A DNA stretch of 64,000 nucleotides from Microvelia longipes (taxonomy: Eukaryota > Arthropoda > Insecta > Hemiptera > Veliidae): contig JACMZG010001913.1 of NCBI GenBank assembly GCA_018340805.1, positions 10,361,590 through 10,425,589 of the forward strand. Direction: 5' to 3'. The notes beneath the pieces were generated by a model. That model had not been told where the DNA came from and ran no database searches. It saw only the letters and a program-made list of their open reading frames with translations. The position numbers and the translations under genes were made by a program. Below are positions 19,991 through 32,591 of this stretch, piece after piece; position 1 is the stretch's first letter, and each line of letters starts with the position of its first letter.

Positions 19991-20770
19991 GGAAGCTCTT
20001 TTTAAGGATTTTCAACTTAGAGAAAAATTAATTATTAAAATTTTATAAATAAAATCTGAAAAGTGACTCGAAAATTTATAACTTCTAAATATGAATTGCA
20101 ACCTCTCCTAGAATTAATATTTACTGAGAAAAGTAAACTCTAAACAATTTGTAACCATTTTACCAAATTTCGCAACTTTTAATTATTCTTTCTTTTTAGT
20201 TAAAAAATTTATAAATATAAATTAAGTCATTACAATAAAAAAAAGTTATTTTAAGGTCTTGTAAAATGTTTTGTTGGAATTTAAAGGAGATTTGTTTAGT
20301 CAACTTTGTTGGGGAACTTTTTTGGGGAATTAAATGAAATGGAGACTGTTGGTAAGTTTTGAGAGGGGGACTTTTTGTTTTATAAAATTTATGATGTTAT
20401 TTAAACTTGTTTTAGAATCTTGTCATTTATTATCCTTTAGGAATTGAATAAGGAATAATAAATTAAGGAAAGGAAGAAGATGATTGTAAAGATAGAATGA
20501 GTTGTGTGAATAAGTTAAATTGAATAATAGAGGATTAATAAAATAATTAAATAGCCAGAATTTTGTATTAAGAGATCATCAGTGTTAAAATAAAATAAAA
20601 TAACAAAATGAAAAAATAAATAAATATAAAGTAATAAACAAGCTGGCCAATTTCCTTGTGAATACTTGATTTCTCGCTCAAAAGTAGTTTTTTTGCTTGA
20701 TTTTTCAGTTTTTGTGGTAAAGTTTTATAATTTCGGATTTATAAACTTCGCTTTTATTTATGTAAAAAGG
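19991..20770. other. Gene-free AT-rich stretch, purine-rich 20440-20650
   Basis: No coding signal. 20440-20650 is strongly A/G-biased on the plus strand (GGAAAGGAAGAAGATG and similar), like 48560-49130. Confidence 0.4.
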
Positions 20771-20771
20771 A

Positions 20772-21130
20772 AGTCTCGGTGGTTTATTGGTTATAGCGTG
20801 GGCCTCCCAACTAGACAGTCAGGGTTCGATCCCGAACCCTCAGGGGTCGAGGCCTCTTGGATTTTTGTGTAAGAAATAGAAATCCTTTTATTTGTCGCTC
20901 CGAATAAATGTGAAGTCAGTTAAGGTGCATTCAGAATACTGCGGTAGCGGTAGCGGTAATTACGATGCGGAAAATGATAGTTCCACAATTGCCTCGCTGC
21001 AGCGCACTCTTGTTCCGAATTTTGGAAACAAAAACATATTTTTCTTTACAAAGATTAAAAAGACCCAGTGTTGCCTTTTATTGATTTCATTTACAAAAAA
21101 GGCAATTTTTTCTACCATGGTTGGCATGAG
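20772..21130 (+). repeat. tRNA-Gly-like SINE
   Basis: GTCTCGGTGGTTTATTGG then TTATAGCGTGGGCCTCCC, then GGGTTCGATCCC (B box). The order and wording resemble a tRNA-Gly head. The anticodon stem does not pair well, so it is not a tRNA gene. The body runs on with a (GCGGTA)3-like stretch near 20940. Its 3' limit is uncertain. Confidence 0.6.
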
Positions 21131-22580
21131 GTAGATGGAGAAGGGGCGAGGTCAGTCTGAACCAATAGAATTCTTTCCCTCACAGATTTTTGGCGCGCTG
21201 TCCACTGATTTTGGCCGTTTGTTATACTTTAGTAAAAAAAGTGAACAATTATTTTCGAAAAAACATCAAAATTAAGTGGTACTAATCAGAATTAAACGCA
21301 TGATCAAAAGAAGCAAACAAAATATAGAGCGTTAAGCAAAAAACCAACATAACAGAGGAAATTCGTCCGGCTTACGTACCCCGCGCCTGCGCCAGTACTT
21401 TTAACTTAAAGAAAAAAATGGGAAAGCTCATCTTTTCTTTGAAAATTCGTTAAAATAGGAAAGAAATATTATAAGGGACAAAGCATTACTTTATTTTTTT
21501 GTTTTATACAAAAGTTATTGAAAAAAAAATCTAATACTTAACTTGACAATGGCATTTTCTTTTAAAACGAAGTCCTCTTGTCTTAAGTGGCTTAGCTAAG
21601 TGGACTTAACTTGCATTTTTAAAAAGTCTCAAACCTGAAATACTTTGTTATGTCTGTGTGCAAATATTTGCTTTACAATTATTTAGTAGGACCTCTTTAT
21701 GTTAGTCCTTAGTGTGAAGTATTTCTTTGTCTTTTCAAAATTCCACCTGAGCTGAATATACAATGAGCTGTGTTTAATTATCATGCATGCTATGATAATG
21801 GTGATAGCTACATGTGATTAAATATGATAATTAATATGGAGCCAAGACGAATATACTTATTAATCAAGAATGGAAATCATCATTTGAGGGAATCTATGTA
21901 CATTTTGCAAAATATTTACATTTTAAGATTCTTTTGATGAATTTCTAATGGAATGCGACTGATAAACTTGGAGCCTTAGATTTCAAATGAATTATCCGTT
22001 GGGAGACGGTGGACATCTTTTTGTTAGGGTGAGGAGAGGATGGAAGAAATTCTTAAATGGTCATAGTCATGGTCATGGATACATTTAAAAACTTTGTAAA
22101 TATAATAATAATAATAAAATACGTTTATTTATAGAATACAAAAAAAACATGCAAATTAATATAAATTAGTATTATAGTTATTTTCTAAAGTCCACCATTG
22201 GACTAAAGCCATCACGGCACCACGACTTAGGTCGATCTGCATGAACTAATTAAAATTATTATAAATAGTAATTTATTGCATGTATCTTTGTTATTTATGC
22301 AATAAATGGTTATTTATTTATTTATTATAGTTATTTACAATAATTTTATCATTAGAGCTCCTATCTAACTTATTATTTGAGAGAAAGTAAACATTTTTTT
22401 CAAGCCGCAAAAGCTTGAGTTTGTGCGTGGCTTAAGTCTTTTTTCTTGAGGTTTCTATTTTATTTAAACAGTTTAGTTTTATTTAATAGTGTTTTATGAT
22501 TGCTTTATTAATACTTTTTATTTAAATTTCTTTATTGTATTATGGTTTAAAGTAATATGAAATTATTAGAAAATAAAAAT
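21131..22580. other. Gene-free stretch
   Basis: No recognisable protein. (AAT)n and AAAATACGTTTATTTATAG at 22100-22140 look like a retroposon tail. 21777-21799 is a palindrome around GCATGC. The rest is unassigned. Confidence 0.4.
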
Positions 22581-22639
22581 AATGTATATTTACACTAGAG
22601 GTTATATGTTGGGGGTTAGGGGGTTTATTTGTTCGGAAA

Positions 22640-22972
22640 ATTGTGAAACCTCGAAACTTTTCCTTATTACATTGGATTCGATACACTCAACCCCCTTACT
22701 TTGGGTCGCTTCCATCGTCCTCAGAATAATATACAAGTCCTTAAATTTATACTGTGACACCTCTTCGCTCGTCCTCAAATAGTAAATACATCCGTTTCAC
22801 CCATCCAGGCACTGACCACGCTCAATATTGCTTAATTTTTATGATCCAACAAAAATCATGGATATACTTGTCATATTGAAACGACTTAGGACGAGTCCGA
22901 AGTTGCGAGGATGAGCGTAGCGAATCCAAACAGGTGAAAGACAAGTTCTGAGGTACCCCGAACTCGATTTTT
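22640..22972. repeat. Head-to-head pair of 5S-like SINE fragments
   Basis: 22640-22885 is a minus-strand copy (tail, then inverted 5S core ATCCAGGCACTGACCACGC and ATGATCCAACAAAAATCATGG). It is joined directly at about 22888 to a plus-strand tail fragment (GGACGAGTCCGAAGTTGCGAGG, GAGCGTAGCGAATCC, CTGAGGTACCCCGAACTCG). This gives an inverted repeat of tail sequences at the two ends. Confidence 0.75.
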
Positions 22973-23544
22973 TATTATTAATATGAACTATGAACTCCTT
23001 ATACGTTCATATTTAAGAGAGTTCCGATGTAAGTTAGTCTTGTTTAGCTATTGATGTACTTAAGCGTAATAGCTGGTATATTGTGACAGTTCATTGGAAA
23101 GCTCAAGTCCCGTATGAGTTCTCTGGGTGAACGAACCTTCATTTGTCCCATTTAATCCTCTCTCTGGCGTAACAACTGATTAATTAATTTTTTTTTTAAT
23201 AATTATGTTTCTTAACCCATTAAAGTAAGATGCAAATCGTGCTAATGGCAGGTTAACATTTAAATGTTTTATCTTGTTAATCGGATAATGTGTCTAATCA
23301 TTGTTGAATTTTATTCAATGTGGTGGAATAAAATTATTTTATATCAATTATGTTAAACTTTAGAATTGTAGCTGCAATACAAAATTTCAAGACTCTAAGT
23401 TCAATCAGGATGGTGTATTTTCAAATTTCAAATAGGAAATATAATAGTGGTCAATTTTAATCTCTGTAGTTTTTTGTACAGCATTAGCTTGAAAACCTTT
23501 ATCTATTTTTAAGATCAATTCTTTATCAATAGAATCATTATAAT
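22973..23544. other. Gene-free AT-rich spacer
   Basis: Nothing recognised. Confidence 0.4.
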
Positions 23545-23599
23545 ACTATAGTATAATATATATATACATAATATATAATATATATATATATAATAATAT

Positions 23600-23677
<78 letters not shown>

Positions 23678-23741
23678 TAATATATAATATAATATATATA
23701 TTATAATATATAATATATATATATAATATATAAATATATAT

Positions 23742-23779
<38 letters not shown>

Positions 23780-23879
23780 TATATAAATTAATATATATAT
23801 ATATTAATTATATATAATATTATATATAATAAATTATTATATATAATATATATATATTAATATATATATATATATATAA

Positions 23880-23918
<39 letters not shown>

Positions 23919-23950
23919 AACTATATAATACTTTAATACTATAATATAAT
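23545..23950. repeat. TA-rich low-complexity tract (~400 bp)
   Basis: Mixed TA, TAA and TTA runs bounded by near-symmetric TAATACTATAGTATAATATA (left) and TACTATAATATAATACTATAG (right), so the ends are inverted copies. Likely to form cruciforms. Confidence 0.9.
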
Positions 23951-24736
23951 ACTATAGTGTGTCTGCCTAGTAGTTTAAAGTATATGGAGGTTTGGTTACT
24001 ACCAATTCCCCCATATTACTACTAAACACGTGCAGAAATAAAATAATTCAAAACTAGTAATAAATAAAAATAAAACAATAAAATAACGAACGAAGAAACA
24101 ATAAAATGACCACTTACACTTTGTAAGGGAAACAAAGCACTTCACAAAAATTACGTAAGTTTTAAAACTTATTTTATTTCTCTACTTCCTTGCTATTTCT
24201 ATACCTGCTTTTATAATTTTTTTATTCATGAAAAGTTTAGTTAAAATCTTATTTGATTTCTATGCAAAAAAAAATATTTTGAGAAGTATAAAAGCTTAAA
24301 AAAAACTCAAGTTTCTTGTACTTCAAATTTATAACTTTTTGTATTTTTTCATTTATTAGTTATTCCTTGAGTACTTTTCCTTAAGAGGTTTAAGTATATT
24401 TTAAGATATTTCATATTTTTATTGTATGAAAACTTTTAACAAACAATATGGCTCCTTTAGAGTTAAAATTAATAAACAAAAGTTGTAATGTCTCAAAGCA
24501 TAGACTTATAATAGTCGAGGGGTATAACCTATCTCAATCATTGAGAGGATAGAAAAATCTTTTTGGGGCTCTTAGAGACTCTGTGTAACCCCTTTGTAAC
24601 CTCCTATAAGAGTATTTTAAGGTTATAATTAATCAAAGTGTTGTCTGCTTTTTGTACATGAATTTTTTATTATAAAGAATTAGTTTAGTGCATATAAAGT
24701 ATAGCTATGTATAATAATGTATGCAGCATATTAACT
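23951..24736. other. Gene-free AT-rich spacer
   Basis: No coding or repeat match recognised. Confidence 0.4.
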
Positions 24737-24745
24737 ATAAATATA

Positions 24746-24828
<83 letters not shown>

Positions 24829-24845
24829 ATATAGATAGATATATT
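24737..24845. repeat. (TA)n microsatellite
   Basis: About 100 bp of TA with few interruptions. Overlapping open frames are Tyr-Ile artefacts. Confidence 0.95.
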
Positions 24846-25466
24846 TAGCAGGAATAATTCTGGAAACGAAAAACAACAATGGTTTTGTAAACATCCAAAA
24901 CTTTTTTTCCGAATAATTAAAAAAAAAGACAATAATAATTAGTACATTTTATTATCTACAATTATAAATATGTTCCGTCTCTGATTCAAATAAAGACGGA
25001 ACATCATAAAGCATACCCTTAGCACAATTTTAATTTTAAACCTAAATCGAAATCTACTGTTCAACCAAATAAAGCGCCTTTTTAATTGTTTCTATTCAGT
25101 ATTATAAATTTTAATTTACTTTTCTAGTTAAAAATCTTTTATTAAAATCAAATTTATTAATTTTAGAATATAACAGGAAATGAGAATCACGGAAGACTGG
25201 AGCTATTGTGCTCGCGTTTCTCTTGTTTATTTCTTTTCTTTGAAAATCGGTTTTCTTAAAATCTTGTTTTCTTTAAATGCGGTTTAATAGGTTTTTTTCT
25301 TAAATTGATTTTTCAATTTTATTTAGTTGAATGTAGTTAATAATATGTTTATTGTTCGTTTGTCAATGCTGTACAATTATTTATTTTCTTGAATTTAAAA
25401 GGATTTTTTTTAAATGAAAATATTGTTTTCTTTTTTAAAAATTATATTTATTGTTATTCTTTTTTT
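24846..25466. other. Gene-free AT-rich spacer
   Basis: Contains a short inverted pair, TGTTCCGTCT (24971) and AGACGGAACA (24994). Nothing else recognised. Confidence 0.4.
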
Positions 25467-26025
25467 CTTTTCCTCGTTTATGCTGAAGCTGTATTAGAAA
25501 AGTATTGTGTTAGATTTTATTAGAAATTCGAAATCAAAATTTCACCTTAATTTGTTTCAGATGTTTTTAAGGCCTACTGAGTGGTTTTACTATGTTGTTT
25601 GTCTATCTGAATGTGTGTGTGAGCGCATGTATGTGTCTGTTATCAATCTAGCTAAAAGTTTAAAGTTTTTGACTTGAAATTGAAATTGTAAAAAATCGGA
25701 CAATATTCCAACTGAGTTGAAAAATTACTACAAATGTATCTATTGACGTAATAAATAAGTAAACAATGTTTCCTTTGAATACGACAATCATACCTATGGT
25801 TTTTGTTGGATCATAAAAGTTAAGAAGGATAAATCGTGGTCATTGTCTGTATGGGTGACCGCTGGGAATAGGACGAATGTATTTACTATCTGAGAACGAG
25901 CAAAGCGAGTCCGAAAACGAATTGCAGTATAAGTTTGGTAATATTTAATTCCAAGTTGGGAGGATGAGCGTTTCGAATCCGATGTGATGAGGAAAAATTC
26001 TGAGGTACACCACAACCCATTTATT
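25467..26025 (+). repeat. HEAD-5S-TAIL composite SINE, most complete copy
   Basis: Head (CTTTTCCTCGTTTATGCTG, AGAAAAGTATTGTGTTAG), body (GTTTCAGATGTTTTTAAGGC, CTACTGAGTGGTTTT, GTGTCTGTTATCAATCTAGC), 5S-like core at 25798-25868 (GTTGGATCATAAAAGTTAAG, TCGTGGTCATTGTCTGTATG, GGTGACCGCTGGGAAT), and tail (GAACGAGCAAAGCGAGTCCG, GATGAGCGTTTCGAATCC, TCTGAGGTACACC). About 560 bp. It shows that the head and the 5S core belong to one unit. Confidence 0.85.
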
Positions 26026-26331
<306 letters not shown>

Positions 26332-26689
26332 CGTCTCCACCAATCTCGGGATAAGGTTATGAATAAAATCACAGCTTTACATGAAAACTATATATTTACA
26401 AATTAACTACAAATTCTTCATCAGGGCCCTTTGCAACACAAGAAAACATCAGTCTATTTAGATAGTGTAAAATGAAAATAGATAAATTAAATAAGAATGA
26501 GCAACAACCAAAAAAATCCAACAAATAAAAAACTTAAAAAATATAAAATATTTCTATATAAATAAAATAAAAAAATTTTCTTACGAAATAATCACAGTCT
26601 CATTTACTATTGGCCAGGGGTCCCATGCAAAAAACATCCATAAAATATAAAAAAAGAAAAATTAAAAATAAAAAATATATAAAAATATA
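26332..26689. other. Gene-free AT-rich stretch
   Basis: Slightly less AT-rich at 26332-26460, then A-rich. Nothing recognised. Confidence 0.35.
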
Positions 26690-26940
<251 letters not shown>

Positions 26941-27554
26941 TTCTTTGCTCTAGATCTAGATTTGAACAATAGATTTCTAGATGTACAAGTGTCTAACCAT
27001 TTATGTCAAAGCGTAGTGCGAAAAATTAAATACATCCCGCCGTGATTTTTGTTCTCTCCCTTAATTTCAAAAATAAGCCGTAACGGATATTTCCTCCCTA
27101 AAATTAAGGGTGGAAAATTATATTTTTCTCCTTTCTTCAGAGGAAATCACTATTAACATTAAATTTTGTTTTGAAGGACATAATTGTGTGTTTTATTTGT
27201 TTAATTTATTTTATCCTGGGTTTAAAAGGGCCGTATAATTTGGTCTAATGAAGTCCTTTGTTTTCTTTATAAATTGACTTCAAAAAGCTTTTTGTTGAGT
27301 AAACAAACTAATCCCGCACAGACTATAATAAATGTTTTTTAAACGTAATGTTGAATCTGTTCTTGTATCTTTCATTACGAAAAAATGAAATGTAATATAA
27401 ACTGTTTCAATTTGTTTTATTTTTGAGAGCATTCATTTATCTTTCATTACTTTAACTATAAAAAATATTTTTATACAGCATGAAATAAAGTGTATTATAT
27501 TTTAATTTAATATTTAATAAAATAATTTTGTTTCTAATTTTATTTATAATTTTT
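26941..27554. other. Gene-free AT-rich spacer
   Basis: 27380-27540 resembles 51160-51310 (GAGAGCATTCATTTATCTTTC, TTTTTATACAGCATGAAA), so it is part of an old dispersed repeat. Confidence 0.45.
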
Positions 27555-28660
27555 ACGTTTTTTTTTTATTTATACCGTAGGCATATTGGAAAAGTATTGT
27601 GCAACTTTTTTTTCTAGTCTATTTCAACACTATTAGATTCAACCACTTGTTGACAATGAAGTAGTTATGGTTATTCTACATATGTGTCGTGCTAATTCTT
27701 ACTCTTTTAGATTCAATTTATTGTTTTCAATTCTTTCTTTAAAATTGTTCTACATATGTTACGTGTTTATTCTCACTCTATTAGATACAATTTATTGTTG
27801 ACAATAGAGTAGCTATAGTTATTCTACACATGTTTCGTGTATATTCTGACTCTATGAGATTAAATTTCTTGTTACAATCTTTATGTATGATTGTTCTACA
27901 TATGTTACTTTTATTCCACTCTATTAAATACAATTTATTGTTGACAATAGGTAGCTATAGTTATTCTACACATGTTTCGTGTATATTCTGACTCTATGAG
28001 ATTAAATTTCTTGTTTACAATTCTTTATGTATGATTGTTCTACATATGTGACGTCTTTATTCTCACTCTATTAGATTAAATTTATTGTTGACAAAAGAGT
28101 AGTTATGGTTATTCTAGACATGTTTCGTATTAATTCTCACTCTTTTAGATTCAATTTTTTGTTAACAATAGAGTAGTTATGGTTATTCTACATGTGTTAC
28201 GTGTTTATTCAAATTCTATTAGATTCAATTTATTGTTGACAAAAGAGTAGATATGGTTATTCTACATTTGTTACGTGTTTATGCTCACTCTATTAGATTC
28301 AATTTATTGTTGACAAAAGAATTTATGGTTATTCTACATATGTTACGTGTTTATTCTCACTCTATTAGATTCAATTTATTGTTTACAATTCTTTACTTAT
28401 GATTGCTCTACATATGTTACGTGTTTATTCTCACTCTTTTAAATTCAATTTATTGTTGACGAAAGAGTAGTTATGGTTATTCTACACGTTTCGTGTTTAT
28501 TCTCACTCTATCAGATTCAATTTATTGTTGACAAAAGAGTAGTTATGGTTATTCTACACGTTTCGTGTTTATTTTCACTCTATCAGATTCAATTTATTGT
28601 TGACAATAGAGTAGTTATGGTTATTCTACATATGTTTCGTATTTATTCTTAATTATACGA
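27555..28660 (+). repeat. Minisatellite, ~73-bp unit, ~14 copies, preceded by a HEAD scrap
   Basis: 27555-27605 is a head-hairpin scrap (TTTATACCGTAGGCATATTGG, AAAAGTATTGTGC). From about 27630 the unit is TTCTACATATGTTACGTGTTT, ATTCTCACTCTATTAGATTC and AATTTATTGTTGACAAAAGAG. Two unit types alternate in the first six copies: type A has TTGACAATAGAGTAG, type B has TTTACAATTCTTTATGTATG. After that, type A dominates. Confidence 0.92.
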
Positions 28661-28810
28661 TATATATTATATATTAAATAGTAATTCTAAGTTATATTTC
28701 TTAAATTTTATATTTTGTTTTCTTTTGTATTTATGTAGGTTGACTTTTTTAAAGTAAATTGGGAGCAATCCCGTATTTGTTAAATAAATAAATAAATAAA
28801 TCTATTGTGG
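28661..28810 (+). mobile_element. Likely 5'-truncated LINE tail within the minisatellite
   Basis: TTTATGTAGGTTGACTTTTT, AATTGGGAGCAATCCCGTATTTG and a (TAAA)n tail at 28778-28800 interrupt the array. The array resumes at 28801 (TCTATTGTGGACAATAGAGTAG). The tail form suggests a non-LTR element, but no coding part remains. Confidence 0.45.
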
Positions 28811-29867
<1,057 letters not shown>

Positions 29868-29879
29868 AAATTTCTTGAA
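29868..29879. repeat. LINE target-site duplication, left copy
   Basis: AAATTTCTTGAA precedes the element and recurs at 35648-35659 after the poly-A. Nine bases (TTTCTTGAA) are unambiguous; the leading A's merge with the tail. Confidence 0.85.
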
Positions 29880-29885
29880 CATTAC

Positions 29886-29903
29886 GCTGTCAGGAGTGAC
29901 AGC
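29886..29903 (+). other. 5' terminal hairpin of the LINE
   Basis: GCTGTCA-GGAG-TGACAGC, a perfect 7-bp stem with a 4-base loop, starts seven bases from the element's 5' end. Confidence 0.75.
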
Positions 29904-30160
29904 TTAAATTCAAAAAAAAGAAAAAGAAAAAAAAAACCGCCCTTAAAGTAAGTAAATACCCCATAGTTAAGCTTGAAAACTCCTTTCCCGAAGTCAAAAG
30001 ACGTAAAAAAAGAAGAAGAAAAAAGAAGGAAAAGAAAATAACAAAATGCAAGAAGAGAGTGGAGGAGATAAGGTAATGATACATAATATAACATAATGCA
30101 AATAGACCACCAACCAACAACAAACATACAAACACCCCAGATTTATTTGACACTAACGAC

Positions 30161-31270
30161 ATGGGTCCATTCCATGTAATAATCCAACTTTCAAACAATA
30201 ACACTGAAATAAAGGCATATCTAGACTCCATCCAATGACTATTGGAAAACTTTTACATAATACATTGGGATTCAAATCAAACGAAATCACACAAATCAAT
30301 AGTATAGCAATTAATAAAATAAAAATTACATTTAACAATAAAGACAATGCAAATAAACTAATAACTTCACCAATATTGAAAATAACTATACACATTTATC
30401 CCAAAGTCAATTCTCTACAAAAAAGGAGTTGTTCGAGGAATTGAACAATCCTTATCAGAAACAGAAATCCTCGAAAACATGCAATTCCAAAACACAAATA
30501 TAAAACTAATAAATGTAAAAGAATAACAAGAAAAATAATAGAACAACAATTCACCAAAATTCATCCCTACAACAATCTATTTTTATTACAGTCCGTGGAC
30601 AAACCTTACCCCCATACGCCTACCTACACTTTTGTTAGATGCCCAATTGAACCCTTCATCCCTCGAGTAATACAATGCCTAAATTGTTTGCGTTTCGGAC
30701 ATAAAGAAACAGATTGCAAAGGTTCCACCCGCTGTGAAACATGCGGGTTAAACCCTTCAACTCACGTCACCAATAATAATAATGAAATTCAACCATGCCT
30801 AAATTACTTCCCCAATTTGTATACACTGTAAACAAGGACACAAAACAACTAACTTAAAAACTGTCCCGAGTTTAAAATTCAAAAAAATATCAAACAGACT
30901 ATGATAAAAAATAACATATCTTTTGGTGAAGCAAAACTACAAATATCAAACAAAACATACGCAACAGTCCTTCAATCTGAACCGACCCAAAGTACTCCTT
31001 CCAACCCAATCATAAATACTGAAACTCGTAAATACCCAATGCAAATCTTACCCACCCTAAACAAAATCCTAAACGCCAAAAACTTAATCATACAGCCCCA
31101 AATAACAACCTGTACATCCAAACCCCTGTTAATCCTAAACAAACACCGGGAGGACTGATTCAGTCAAACCCCTATAAACCATCGACACCTTCCGAACACT
31201 ATAATATTGATATTAATCAACACCATATTATAAACATTATAACTGAAGTTACAAAAACATATTTAAAATT
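30161..31270 (+). pseudogene. LINE ORF1 (Gag-like, zinc knuckles), frame-broken
   Basis: Probable ATG at 30161 (MGPFHVIIQLS). Coding then moves between frames: MTIGKLLHNTLGFKSNE at 30235, then a GVVRGIEQSLSETEIL segment near 30425-30475, typical of I/Jockey ORF1. The 30595-30831 piece carries a CCHC knuckle (CLNCLRFGHKETDC) and a second cysteine pair (CETCG). A further knuckle (CKQGHKTTN..CPEF) follows in another frame near 30828-30870. The last open piece, 30901-31158, is polar. The protein binds element RNA in the ribonucleoprotein particle. Confidence 0.85.
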
Positions 31271-31348
31271 ACATACTAATATTACTCAACTCATATAGAT
31301 GATAATACTATAAAAAACTAATACTTTCTAAACGTAACTCACCATAAC

Positions 31349-32560
31349 ATGGCTAAGCCTCCCAACAAAACAAACAACCACTGCAGTATCCTGAATGCTC
31401 GCAAGTTTAACTTGCGGGCGTTTAGGATATTGCAGTGGAACATTAGATCAGCAAATAATAAAAAACACGTTCTCGAACACCTCTTATACACATCCAATAT
31501 AGACATAGCATGTCTCTCTGAGACATGGTTTGACAAACAAACTAATATCACCTTTAAAGGATATAATTTACTATCTTTTAACAGACAAGACGACAGAAAG
31601 GGCGGTGGAGTCGCAATATTAATTAAATCTAATATACAATACAAACCACTTCATAACATACCACACATACACACAGACATTATAGGAATACAAATAACTT
31701 ATAAACACTCAACATTAAATATTTTTCATTATACAACCCACCAATTAACAAAATAACGACAAACCAATGGCTTAATTTATTCAATTCCTTAACTACCCCA
31801 TACCTAATATTAGGAGACTTTAACAGCCACCACACTGCTTGGGGATGTACCTACACTGACTTAAAAGGAGACAATTTACTGAAGGCTATTGAAGATACAA
31901 ATACAATAATTCTTAACGATAACAAACCAACTCTAATTCCAAAATAAACCAAAAAACCAACTCTACAATTGATCTCTCCCTAGCTTCAAACACCCATAGC
32001 AACAGACTTTACAATGGAACATTTTAGACGACCCTCATGGTTCCAACCACTTTCCTATAATAATAGAAACAAAACCCATCTAATATATCCAAAAATATGC
32101 CGATACCCCTGCAAGACGCTGGAATATTAACAAAGCTAACTGGACAGAATACCATGACACTTTACTAACTTTGACTCAAAAATAGATTAGATAACAATCT
32201 CCAACCAACTTACGATGACTTTATACAGGACATAAACAACGCATGCAAAAAATCTATTCCTGAAATAAAAAACGAAAAATTACCTCCACTCCATATCCAA
32301 ATTTAATTTATTGGTGGGACTCTACTTGTGAGCAATACAAAGACGATCGTTACACAGCTTACCAAAACTATAATACTAACCCTAACTTACAAACTTTTAT
32401 TGATTTCAAAAGAGCAAATGCTAAATTTAGACGAACATTAAAACGTAAACAAAAAAATAGTTGGAAAAAATACTGTGACAGCTTAAATTTTACAAAAGAT
32501 TCCCCTTCATCTGTTTGGAAATCTTTAGAAAATTAAACAAAACTCAAACTAACGACTACA
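31349..32560 (+). pseudogene. LINE ORF2, apurinic-type endonuclease domain
   Basis: ATG at 31349. FRILQWNIRSANNKK (first catalytic Asn), DIACLSETWF (catalytic Glu), RQDDRKGGGVAIL, then in another frame LILGDFNSHHTAWGC (Asp/Asn pair, about 31808-31852) and STIDLSLAS (about 31958-31984). Breaks are near 31735 and around 31940-32000. After about 32000 conservation is weaker until the reverse transcriptase. It nicks target DNA to prime reverse transcription. Confidence 0.88.
31378..31438 (+). other. 30-bp inverted repeat at the start of ORF2
   Basis: Left arm 31378-31407 (CCACTGCAGTATCCTGAATG...), one-base centre, right arm 31409-31438 (...GTTTAGGATATTGCAGTGG). Four of 30 positions differ and all four would be G-U pairs in RNA, so the transcript can form a continuous 30-bp stem. 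The right arm encodes the conserved start of the endonuclease. Confidence 0.85.
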
Positions 32561-32591
32561 ATACTAATACAGACCATGGCTCGAAGACTTC

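Noticed and set aside
20772..20850. A functional tRNA-Gly gene
   Set aside because: Similar to tRNA-Gly but the anticodon arm is broken and there is no clean acceptor stem.
29882..30395. Minus-strand hydrophobic frames of 80-113 codons resembling membrane proteins
   Set aside because: They are antisense to the A-rich LINE 5' region and ORF1; the Phe/Leu richness is a result of base composition.
31339..31644. Minus-strand 101-codon frame
   Set aside because: Antisense shadow of the LINE endonuclease, extended by the inverted repeat at 31378-31438.
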